From assembly GCA_029556265.1 (NCBI GenBank), contig JAKQFH010000026.1, positions 51,308-115,307 of the forward strand: 64,000 nt of DNA. The letters run 5' to 3'. Of this stretch, positions 50,820 through 58,877 are shown piece after piece (positions within the stretch are counted from its first letter, which is position 1; each line of letters opens with the position of its first letter). The DNA is from Chloroflexota bacterium (GTDB lineage Bacteria; Chloroflexota; Anaerolineae; Anaerolineales; Anaerolineaceae). A model generated the notes under the pieces. The model was not told the DNA's origin, did not search any database, and saw nothing but the letters and a program-made list of their open reading frames with translations. Position numbers and translations under genes: made by a program.

Positions 50820-53426
50820 TTGAGCGAGACCCCAGCGACCAAAAAGACCGGCTTCGTGCCAGCGCCCCTGCTGCTGGTTGGTCTTTTTGTTGCTTTCTAT
50901 GCTTTCGCGTTAATGCTCGCGCCGGCAGTGCGCACGCACACCGATGCCCTTCAACTGCAGCCGCGCTATCTGCTGCCCTTAATTGGCTGGTTGGCGGGCA
51001 TGGCTGCCATACAATACTGCGCGAATCAATCCCTGCCTGGACACGACCAAACTTTAATCCCTTTGCTGGGCGCTCTGACTGGCTGGGGCTTGCTGACCAT
51101 CTGGCGGCTTTCGCCCGCGATTGGCGCCAAACAGCTGCTTTGGTTCCTGGCTGGCGTTCTGGTGGTAATTGCCGGGATGAAAATTCAAAACCTCATCGCG
51201 GCGCTCAAGCAATACAAGTATGTCTGGCTGACGCTTGGGCTGCTGCTGGTCGCGCTTACCTTTTTTGTCGGAGTCAATCCCAGCGGCAGCGGACCCAAAC
51301 TATGGTTAAATTTATTCGGGCTCTATTTTCAACCCTCAGAACCCCTGAAGCTTTTCCTGCTCGTTTATCTGGCAGCTTTTTTTGCTGACCAAATCCGCCC
51401 GAATGTTACTTTCCTGGCCTCCAGCCTGCCAACCATCCTGATTACCGCGCTTGTCGGTTTACTGTTGATAAGCCAGCGGGATTTGGGTACCGCCAGTCTT
51501 TTCGCGGTCTTGTATGTGTTTATGCTCGCGCTCACCACCCGACGCCGGCGAGTTCTCTGGCTTTTTCCGCTACTCATCGCGATTGCCGGCACGGCGGGTT
51601 ACTTCCTCTTTGATGTTGTGCGCACGCGCGTGGATATCTGGCTCAATCCCTGGCTGCAGCCTGCCGGCGCGTCCTACCAGCTCGTCCAGGCGCAGATTGC
51701 GATGGCATCCGGCGGTCTGATCGGCACAGGCCCAGGGCTCGGCAGCCCCCAGTTTATTCCGGTCGCGGTGTCGGATTTCATTTTCTCCGCCATCGCCGAA
51801 GAAGCCGGCCTCATTGGCACGAGCGCCCTCATCCTGTTGATGCTTTTATTGGTAATGCGCGGCGTTGTGATATCCGGACGAACCAGGACCACCTTTGGCA
51901 AATACCTGGCTTTTGGGATATCGGCGTTCTTCGCGCTGCAAACATTTCTCATCATTGGCGGCAATATGGGGCTGGTCCCACTCACCGGCATTACCCTTCC
52001 CTTTATTTCATATGGGGGGTCCAGCCTGCTGACAAGCATGGTCTGCGTACTGCTTCTCCTGAAGTTGAGCACCGAACCCGGCAAGCGCCGCGGCCTGGAA
52101 AGTTCGCCTGCGACTTACCAATTCCTGTCCGCCGCGCTCATCCTGCTCTTTGTGCTCTTACTCGCGAAAAACGCGCTGATTGCCGTCTGGAACCGCGAGA
52201 CGCTGATATCCAGACCCGAAAACTTGCGTTGGGCGGTTTATGACCTGTATACTCCACGCGGGGACATTATCACCACCGCCGGAGACGCCCTGGCGGTGAC
52301 CACCGGGGTATCTGGTGATTACGAGCGCGAATTGTTATATCCGCCGCTCAGCAGCATTGTCGGTTACACGAACGGGCTTTATGGACAATCTGGATTGGAA
52401 CGCGGTGTTTACGCTTACCTGCGCGGCTACGCGCTGCCTTATGCCGATGTTTGGCGGCAGGAGCTGCTCTACAACCAACCTCCGGCTGGCTCCGACGTCA
52501 AGGTGAACCTGAACCTATCGCTCCAAAAAGCAGCCGACACGCTCCTGGAAGGTCAGAAAGGCGCGGTAGTCCTGCTGAACGCCCAAACCGGAGAAATTTA
52601 CGCGCTCGCCAGTCACCCGTATTTCAATGCCAACACTCTGGCGGACGATTTCTCCGAATTAATGAGCCGCGAAGACGCGCCGATGCTAAACCGAACCACC
52701 CAGGCAGCCTACCCCACCGGCACGCTGATTAATTTACCAGCTTTGGCTGCCTATTGGACTGAAGAAAACTTCCGTTATCAGCTTCCTGGGCTCTCTCCGC
52801 GGCTGGATTATCCCTGCTTTCAGGCGATGCAGTCAACCGCCAAACGCGTGGACGTGCTCCAATACGGCTGTGAAAGCGCATCCGCGGATTTGGTTAGCCG
52901 CGCCGCTCCGGAAGACCTGGCTGCCGCGATGCGCGGTCTGGGTTTTTTCAGCCAGCCCGTGGTGGCAATTGAATCCGCGGCGGCAGCCGACGACCCAGGC
53001 GCGCGAACCGACCTGTCTGCCTGGGCGCGTACCGCCTCAGAAACGCAAGTGACCCCTTTGCAAATGGCTTTGATGGCAGCCGCGATAACAAACGGCGGAA
53101 TGCAGCCCACCCCCAAAATAGTCAACAGTTATCAGTCGGAAAGCGGAGCCTGGACTGCGTTTGGCGGCAATAAATCGGCGGTGGAAGCTTTGAACAGCGC
53201 ATTGGCTCTGCAAATTCGCAAAACCTTAACAGCGGAAAACCAACCTATCTGGTTCCTGAATGGACACGCCCCCCTTTTGGAGGGGGGCACTCTGACCTGG
53301 TATATCGGCGGAACTACCCCGCAGTGGGTTGGCGTGCCGCTGGCAATTGCCGTGGCAGTGGAAGGAAATCAGGCAGAACTGACCCAGCAAATCGGGAGCC
53401 AGCTTCTGAATCTGTCAACACCCTGA
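50820..53426 (+). CDS. SEDS (FtsW/RodA) protein fused to a degenerate PBP domain
   Basis: An 868-residue two-part protein. Residues 1-425 are a SEDS glycosyltransferase with about ten membrane segments: RTRVDIWLNPWLQPAGASYQ, VSDFIFSAIAEEAGLIG with the catalytic-type Asp, and LPFISYGGSSLL. After another membrane segment, residues 470-868 resemble a class B PBP (YTPRGDII, then KGAVVLLNAQTGEIYALASHP), but the active-site motifs are lost: SxxK reads TLIN (635-638), SCN reads GCE (683-685), KTG reads EGG (821-823). Start TTG 50820, 3 bp after mtnP, is the first in-frame start outside that gene; its ribosome binding site is weak. The PBP part is likely structural or regulatory, an inference. Confidence 0.87.
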   Translation: MSETPATKKTGFVPAPLLLVGLFVAFYAFALMLAPAVRTHTDALQLQPRYLLPLIGWLAGMAAIQYCANQSLPGHDQTLIPLLGALTGWGLLTIWRLSPAIGAKQLLWFLAGVLVVIAGMKIQNLIAALKQYKYVWLTLGLLLVALTFFVGVNPSGSGPKLWLNLFGLYFQPSEPLKLFLLVYLAAFFADQIRPNVTFLASSLPTILITALVGLLLISQRDLGTASLFAVLYVFMLALTTRRRRVLWLFPLLIAIAGTAGYFLFDVVRTRVDIWLNPWLQPAGASYQLVQAQIAMASGGLIGTGPGLGSPQFIPVAVSDFIFSAIAEEAGLIGTSALILLMLLLVMRGVVISGRTRTTFGKYLAFGISAFFALQTFLIIGGNMGLVPLTGITLPFISYGGSSLLTSMVCVLLLLKLSTEPGKRRGLESSPATYQFLSAALILLFVLLLAKNALIAVWNRETLISRPENLRWAVYDLYTPRGDIITTAGDALAVTTGVSGDYERELLYPPLSSIVGYTNGLYGQSGLERGVYAYLRGYALPYADVWRQELLYNQPPAGSDVKVNLNLSLQKAADTLLEGQKGAVVLLNAQTGEIYALASHPYFNANTLADDFSELMSREDAPMLNRTTQAAYPTGTLINLPALAAYWTEENFRYQLPGLSPRLDYPCFQAMQSTAKRVDVLQYGCESASADLVSRAAPEDLAAAMRGLGFFSQPVVAIESAAAADDPGARTDLSAWARTASETQVTPLQMALMAAAITNGGMQPTPKIVNSYQSESGAWTAFGGNKSAVEALNSALALQIRKTLTAENQPIWFLNGHAPLLEGGTLTWYIGGTTPQWVGVPLAIAVAVEGNQAELTQQIGSQLLNLSTP

Positions 53427-53430
53427 AAGT

Positions 53431-54651
53431 CTAACGCACAATCCGCAGAAAATGGCGCTTGCCACACTGTAACACGCAGGGCTGGTCAAGCATAAGCATA
53501 GCGTCTGCGACGGTCACCCCGTCAAGTTTTACACCCTGCTGTTCCACCAGCCGGCGGGCCTGGTTGCGGCTCTGTGCCAGTTTGTTTTTTACCATCACCT
53601 GCAGCAAACTCTCCGGCGCTTCCAGGCGGTATTCGGGCATCTCATCGGGAATATCACCCTTCTGGAACATGGCCACAAACTGGTCCTGGGCGCTGTCAGC
53701 CGCGTCCTTGCCATAAAACACGGCAGTAATCCCGCGCGCGAGCTGCATCTTGGCATCGCGGGGATGCATGGCGTTGGTTTCCAGCGCATTCAAAAAGCCG
53801 TCCAGGATATCTGGAGACCAATCCGTCGCCAGGCGGGCGTAGATTGGCATGGCTTTATCCGGGATGCTCATCACTTTGCCGTACATATCCTCAGCGCTGG
53901 TGTTCAGCGGGATGTGATTACCCAGGGATTTGCTCATGCGTACTTCGCCGTCCGTGCCGGGTAAGATGCCGAGAATAATGCCAATATTCGGCTTCTGTCC
54001 GTAATATGTCATCACCTTCCGGGCGGCGGTCATGATATTAAAGAGTTGATCAGAACCGCCAACCTGCACATCCGAGTTCATAAAATGCGCGTCGTAGCCC
54101 TGCATCAACGAATAAAAGAATTCGTGCAGATGAATCGGTTCGCTGGCATCCCAACGCTTGCGGAAGTTATCCCGCGTCAGAAATTGCTGGACCGTGAAGT
54201 TTGAAGCCAGCCGGAAGAATTCTTCCATGCTGATTTTGGAGAGCCACTCCGAATTGTAGCGTATGCGGGTTTTCTCGGGCTCCAAAACGCGAAAAGCCTG
54301 CTCCGCGTAGGTTGCCGCGTTGCGCATCACCATGTCCAGGTTCATCTGCGGGCGCAGCTTGTCTTTGTCGGACGGGTCGCCAATCAGAGACGTAAAAGAA
54401 CCGATAAGAAAGGTTACATCATGGCCCAATTCCTGGAATTGGCGCAGTTTTCGCATCGTGACGGTATGACCAAGATGCAAATCAGTTGAGGTCGGGTCGT
54501 ACCCGCAATAAACCTGCAGCGGACGTCCTTCGCGCTCAGCTTCAATCAAGCGTTCGCGCAATTCGGCTGTCATGGCTTGCTCAATTGAGGGGTCACCATA
54601 ATCGACTCCCTGCATTAAGTATTTAACCTGTTCGTCAATGTTCATTTGCAT
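53431..54651 (-). CDS. tyrS: Tyrosyl-tRNA synthetase
   Basis: A 406-residue TyrRS of the bacterial type with class I motifs HIGH as HLGH (near residue 60) and KMSKS as RMSKS (in VRMSKSLGNHIPL, near residue 232). A C-terminal S4 RNA-binding domain follows (AQSRNQARRLVEQQGVKLDGV). It charges tRNA-Tyr. The ATG at 54651 has GGAG upstream; ATG 54645 is also possible. It is convergent with the SEDS fusion gene, 4 bp away. No T-box leader is seen upstream. Confidence 0.96.
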   Translation of the reverse strand: MQMNIDEQVKYLMQGVDYGDPSIEQAMTAELRERLIEAEREGRPLQVYCGYDPTSTDLHLGHTVTMRKLRQFQELGHDVTFLIGSFTSLIGDPSDKDKLRPQMNLDMVMRNAATYAEQAFRVLEPEKTRIRYNSEWLSKISMEEFFRLASNFTVQQFLTRDNFRKRWDASEPIHLHEFFYSLMQGYDAHFMNSDVQVGGSDQLFNIMTAARKVMTYYGQKPNIGIILGILPGTDGEVRMSKSLGNHIPLNTSAEDMYGKVMSIPDKAMPIYARLATDWSPDILDGFLNALETNAMHPRDAKMQLARGITAVFYGKDAADSAQDQFVAMFQKGDIPDEMPEYRLEAPESLLQVMVKNKLAQSRNQARRLVEQQGVKLDGVTVADAMLMLDQPCVLQCGKRHFLRIVR

Positions 54652-54816
54652 TCTCCATCATGCATCCGGTAGAGCTCAAAATCGTCCGCCCGGGCGCCGT
54701 CTGTGATGCTGAATTTTACCGCATTTTTAGCCTCAATTGCGCCCGGCTGCGGCTGCCCAAACCAGACCCTCCACGCGCGCTACAATTTTATCGTTTCCAG
54801 AGGCAGCCGCATAAGC

Positions 54817-54845
54817 AAAAAAACCTCCGGCGCGCCGGAGGTTTT
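54817..54845 (-). terminator. Terminator after lgt
   Basis: Perfect palindromic stem ACCTCCGGCG/CGCCGGAGGT with T7 on the minus strand. It lies between lgt and tyrS. Confidence 0.9.
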
Positions 54846-54863
54846 AGTAATTCATGTGAACGT

Positions 54864-55853
54864 CTAATCTTCAGGGAAGTGGGTTTCATCTTCAGGGCTT
54901 GGTTCGTCCAGGCCCGCGAGGCCGCTTCCCTCAATATCATCGCGGCGGTCATCCTCTTCGGCGGTCGTGAGCTCCTCATCCCGGGGTTCTTCTTCGTGGT
55001 TAATTGGCTGCATATCCGAGATGTCGATGCCCTCTATTTCAAGCTCCTGCGCGTATTTGGGCGGGTGAATGGTATGCCGGACAATCAGGAGTGCGGCGGA
55101 TACCAGCGCCACAATCCCCATGATGGTTTGGTTAATATTAAAACCAGCCACAGGGGAAGGATCCAGGCGTAAAAACTCAAGCCCAAAACGAATCGTCGGA
55201 TAGAGCACTAAATAAAGTAAAAAGATATCGCCTTTATACAGTTTTTCTTTGTATTTCCGCCCGATTAACAGGAGGACGCCCGCGGCAACGAGGTTCAGCA
55301 GCGATTCATACAGGAAAAGGGGATGATATTTTGAGACCGTTTCGAAGCCTGGCAGCCGATATGCCGGGCTGATCGTGATGGCCCAGGGCAGGTTGCTGGG
55401 GCTGCCGTAAAGTTCCTGATTAATGAAGTTGCCCCAACGACCGACTGCCTGTCCGATTAACAATCCGGGCGCAATGATGTCTGCCCACTCAAGGAATTTC
55501 TGCTTGGTTGCCCTGCAGTAGATTAGCAGTGCCAGCGCTCCGCCAATTATCGCGCCCGGGATACCCAGCCCACCGTTCCAGATCATCAGGATTTGCAGCG
55601 GGTGCGTCAGGTAGTATTTGGTAGTCAGCCCCATTGCCGCGTTGGAGGCGGAAGGCGTGAACACATGCCAGAGTCGGGCGCCAATAATTCCTCCAACCAG
55701 AAGCCAGGGCAGAATATCCCAGACCAGGTTGCCGTCTTTGCCGCGGCGTTTCGCCTCCACGGAGGAAAGCCAGGCGCCCAAAAGAGCGCCGGTCAAAATT
55801 ATCAACGCGTAATATCGGATTGTTAGTGGTCCTATCTGAAATCCTTGAGGCAT
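54864..55853 (-). CDS. lgt: Prolipoprotein diacylglyceryl transferase
   Basis: A 329-residue integral membrane enzyme that attaches diacylglycerol to the lipobox cysteine of prelipoproteins. About seven membrane segments, the Lgt signature GRWGNFINQELYG near residue 140, and conserved YHPLFLYESLLNL are present. The C-terminal 65 residues form an unusually acidic tail (EEEPRDEELTTAEEDDRRDD) not needed in standard Lgt. It is followed by a terminator and is 18 bp after the CDP-alcohol phosphatidyltransferase gene. Confidence 0.96.
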   Translation of the reverse strand: MPQGFQIGPLTIRYYALIILTGALLGAWLSSVEAKRRGKDGNLVWDILPWLLVGGIIGARLWHVFTPSASNAAMGLTTKYYLTHPLQILMIWNGGLGIPGAIIGGALALLIYCRATKQKFLEWADIIAPGLLIGQAVGRWGNFINQELYGSPSNLPWAITISPAYRLPGFETVSKYHPLFLYESLLNLVAAGVLLLIGRKYKEKLYKGDIFLLYLVLYPTIRFGLEFLRLDPSPVAGFNINQTIMGIVALVSAALLIVRHTIHPPKYAQELEIEGIDISDMQPINHEEEPRDEELTTAEEDDRRDDIEGSGLAGLDEPSPEDETHFPED

Positions 55854-55871
55854 AGTAAATTCCTTTACAGT

Positions 55872-56492
55872 TTAATCCTGCCGGACGCTGCCGGCGGCTC
55901 GTTTTCTGACATATAGAAGGCGCTGAATCGCGGTCACATTTCCTAAGATTGCAATTATACCAACAGAATAAACCGTCCGATTTAATAGCAGACCCAAAAC
56001 CAAAATAATATAACGTTCGACGCGACCAAGAAGTCCAACCTTACCGTCAAAGCCAAGGGCTTCTGCCCGCGCGCGGATATACGAGACGAGAACAGAGCCA
56101 GCCGCCGCCGCATAGGTCAGGTATATGCCGTTGGGGCTGGACTCCCGGGTAAAGTACACCAGGACCCCTCCCAGGAGCAACAATTCATCATAACGGTCTA
56201 TCACCGAATCCAGAAAAGCGCCGAAGCGGGTCGGTGTGCCCAGCCGGCGCGCCATCGCGCCGTCCAGCGCGTCCAACGGGCCCATCAGAGCGGCAGTCAG
56301 CCCTCCCCAGAGCAAATGCCCGCTGCCAATCAGGGTTGCGGCGATGATATTACCCACCAAGCCTGCCAGCGTGATGTGATTGGGCTTAATACCTAAGCCA
56401 AGGAAAAAGCCAGCGGCAGCGTCTAAGACCCGGCTGAAGCTTTTCCGCAGGATTGATTCAAATGATTTCTTGTCCGACTTCTGGTCACTCAT
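55872..56492 (-). CDS. CDP-alcohol phosphatidyltransferase
   Basis: A 206-residue membrane enzyme of phospholipid synthesis. The signature D(x2)DG(x2)AR(x8)G(x3)D(x3)D appears as DALDGAMARRLGTPTRFGAFLDSVIDRYDE (residues 71-100). Membrane segments precede and follow it. The product is probably phosphatidylglycerol phosphate or phosphatidylinositol phosphate; the sequence does not decide which. Close spacing (18 bp) to lgt and to ftsK makes one operon. Confidence 0.92.
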   Translation of the reverse strand: MSDQKSDKKSFESILRKSFSRVLDAAAGFFLGLGIKPNHITLAGLVGNIIAATLIGSGHLLWGGLTAALMGPLDALDGAMARRLGTPTRFGAFLDSVIDRYDELLLLGGVLVYFTRESSPNGIYLTYAAAAGSVLVSYIRARAEALGFDGKVGLLGRVERYIILVLGLLLNRTVYSVGIIAILGNVTAIQRLLYVRKRAAGSVRQD

Positions 56493-56510
56493 ACGCGCTC
56501 ACCGGGCAGC

Positions 56511-58817
56511 CTATTCGTCCGCGTCGGCTGGTTCATTTTCAATGCCGTCCAGCAGGATCTGGCGGTTTTTTCCACCGCTTTGCGCCGGACCGATGATTCC
56601 GCGATTTTCCAACTCATCAATCAACCAGGCAGCCCGCGGATAGCTGAGGTGCAGCTGCCTTTGCAAAAATGAAGCGCTGGCTCTGTTCGTCCGCCGCAGC
56701 ACATCGATTGCCTGCTTAATCAAGCCTTCGTCTCCATCTTGCGCGTCCTCGCTCACCTGCTGTTCCCACGGCGAAGTTAGGCTTTCGTCCGGAAGGGCGG
56801 TCTTCTCGGTTTGTGGGGCAGGGCTGGCGGCTGATTTTTGAGTTTGCGGCTGCCACCAGGCAATGATCCGGCTGATTTCCGCGTCGCTGATATATACCCC
56901 CTGAGAGCGTTGGAGCTGACCTGTCTGAGGATTCAGGAAGAGCATATCGCCTTTCCCGAGCAAAGTTTCGGCCCCGGGAGAATCCAGGATAACGCGGGAA
57001 TCCATCAGGGAGGCAACGGTAAAGGCAATTCTGGCGGGGAAGTTGGCTTTAATATTGCCGGTAATGACATCGACGCTGGGGCGCTGGGTGGCAACAATCA
57101 AATGCATTCCAACCGCGCGCGCTTTCTGTGCCAGCCGCACCAGCGCCCGGTCGGTCTCTTCTGGCGAAGAAAGCATCAGATCCGCCAATTCATCAATAAT
57201 TATCACCATGCGCGGCAGCGTTGGCTTGCCGCTGTGCAGCATGCGCGCGTTGTAGGTATCCAGGTTGCGGGAATGGGCTTCCTCCAGAATTTTATAACGA
57301 TTTTCCATTTCGCCCACTGCCCAGCGCAGTTGGCTGCCTATGCGCTCAAGGTCGGTCTCCACGGGCCCCAATAAATGTGGAAGCCCGTTAAAGCGGGTCA
57401 GTTCCACCCGTTTCGGGTCTATCATCACCAAACGCAGATCATCGGGTTTGTTGTTCATCACCAGGCAGGCGGTGATCGCGGCGATACAAACCGACTTGCC
57501 CGAGTTGGTTGTCCCCGCGATGAGCAAATGCGGCATAACCGCCAGGTCTGCCACCATAGGCGCGCCGGAAACATCCTTACCCAATGGAAAGGCGAGCGGA
57601 GAATGCAGCGCCAGAAACTCCTCCGATTCCAAAATCGGACGCAGTTTGACGATGGTGTGCACTGTGTTTGGCACCTCCACCCCCACATAAGACTCTCCGG
57701 GCACCGGCGCCTCAATGCGCAGGCGTTCCGCTTTAAGCGCGAGGGCCAAATCGCGCGAAAGACCGGAAATCTTGGCGACCCGCACTTTTTGGCGTTCCTC
57801 GGGGTCGCCATTTTTTTCTATGTACCCGGGTTCGACCGCGAACTGTGTAATCGACGGGCCCACGCGGTGCCCGACAACCTTGGCGGGAATCCCAAACTCA
57901 GCCAGGGTTCTTTCCAGGATTGCCGCGTTCTGTTTAATTGCTGCTTCATTTGTCACGGCGGGTTTTTCAAGCTCCAGAAGGGATAAAGGCGGCAGCGCGT
58001 CCGGGCGTTCGAGGGGAACATCTGCCTTTTTATCGCGCACCGGTTCAGTGCGTTTTTTCTGGTAGCTCAGCGGCAAGGTCATTTGAGATTTGATTTCCTT
58101 CGGCGCTGTCTGGAGCGGCTGCCGCGCGGGCCGGTTCCCTTCCATTGGCGCGGGCGCGCTCACCTGAGCTGGAAGCGCGGGAGATTCAGCCGCCACCGGC
58201 TCCAGACCGGCCTTGAGGCGCGCCCAGGCTTCCACCCGGCTGAATACATTCAAACCGTAAAGCAGGCAGAGCAGACTGAGCAGCCCTAAGAGCAAGCCAG
58301 CGCCGAATGAGCCCAGCAGCCCGGATAAAGGGTGCGCCAGACCCCAGCCTGTGCTGCCCCCCAGGCTGGTTCCCGCTTCAATCTCCAGCACAGTCTCGCC
58401 CGAAAAAGCTGAGAGAGAGCCGAGCAGGCAGAGCAAGCCCAACTCCACCAGAACAACTCGACCAACAGAAAAGGGCGCGCCGCGGCCGTTCCGCCATAAA
58501 AGCAGAAGCCAGCCGCCCCCAAAAAGCGCCAGAGGCAGCAGATACCTGCCCAGCCCAAACCAGCGCCGCGCCGAACCCAAAATTAAATCCAGAATTACAC
58601 CGCGCGTGAACCCTAATACGGCCAAACCCAGGATCAGACCAAGCGCCAGAAACAGTACCGCGGCCAAATCCCAGCCAATCCTGGATGGGTCAAACCAAGG
58701 TTTTCGCTCCGTCGGCGGCGTTGGGTTGGCGATTTCAGGTTTGGGCTGCTTTCCGCCGCTTCGCGTGGAAAGCGTGGTTTTTTTGGTCTCAGGAACCTTT
58801 GCTTGTGTAGGACTCAC
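56511..58817 (-). CDS. ftsK: FtsK/SpoIIIE DNA translocase
   Basis: A 768-residue FtsK. Residues 50-190 contain about four membrane segments. A Pro/Ala/Glu linker (residues 200-280) leads to the motor domain: Walker A in AGTTNSGKSVCIAAITACLV near residue 440, Walker B in MVIIIDELADLML, and the ATQRPSVDVITGNIKANFPARIAF segment. The C-terminal winged-helix gamma domain (residues 690-755, ASASFLQRQLHLSYPRAAWLID) recognises KOPS-like sites. Start is GTG 58817 with GGAG upstream. It clears chromosomes at division. Confidence 0.96.
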   Translation of the reverse strand: MSPTQAKVPETKKTTLSTRSGGKQPKPEIANPTPPTERKPWFDPSRIGWDLAAVLFLALGLILGLAVLGFTRGVILDLILGSARRWFGLGRYLLPLALFGGGWLLLLWRNGRGAPFSVGRVVLVELGLLCLLGSLSAFSGETVLEIEAGTSLGGSTGWGLAHPLSGLLGSFGAGLLLGLLSLLCLLYGLNVFSRVEAWARLKAGLEPVAAESPALPAQVSAPAPMEGNRPARQPLQTAPKEIKSQMTLPLSYQKKRTEPVRDKKADVPLERPDALPPLSLLELEKPAVTNEAAIKQNAAILERTLAEFGIPAKVVGHRVGPSITQFAVEPGYIEKNGDPEERQKVRVAKISGLSRDLALALKAERLRIEAPVPGESYVGVEVPNTVHTIVKLRPILESEEFLALHSPLAFPLGKDVSGAPMVADLAVMPHLLIAGTTNSGKSVCIAAITACLVMNNKPDDLRLVMIDPKRVELTRFNGLPHLLGPVETDLERIGSQLRWAVGEMENRYKILEEAHSRNLDTYNARMLHSGKPTLPRMVIIIDELADLMLSSPEETDRALVRLAQKARAVGMHLIVATQRPSVDVITGNIKANFPARIAFTVASLMDSRVILDSPGAETLLGKGDMLFLNPQTGQLQRSQGVYISDAEISRIIAWWQPQTQKSAASPAPQTEKTALPDESLTSPWEQQVSEDAQDGDEGLIKQAIDVLRRTNRASASFLQRQLHLSYPRAAWLIDELENRGIIGPAQSGGKNRQILLDGIENEPADADE

Positions 58818-58877
58818 GGTTGAACTCCAGGCAAAATAATCTGCAATCCGATTAAGTCAGGTTGCAATATCCGTGCC

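Noticed and set aside
54652..54816. T-box leader ahead of tyrS
   Set aside because: No T-box sequence (TGGnACCGCG) or terminator hairpin in the expected orientation; the nearby stem terminates lgt.
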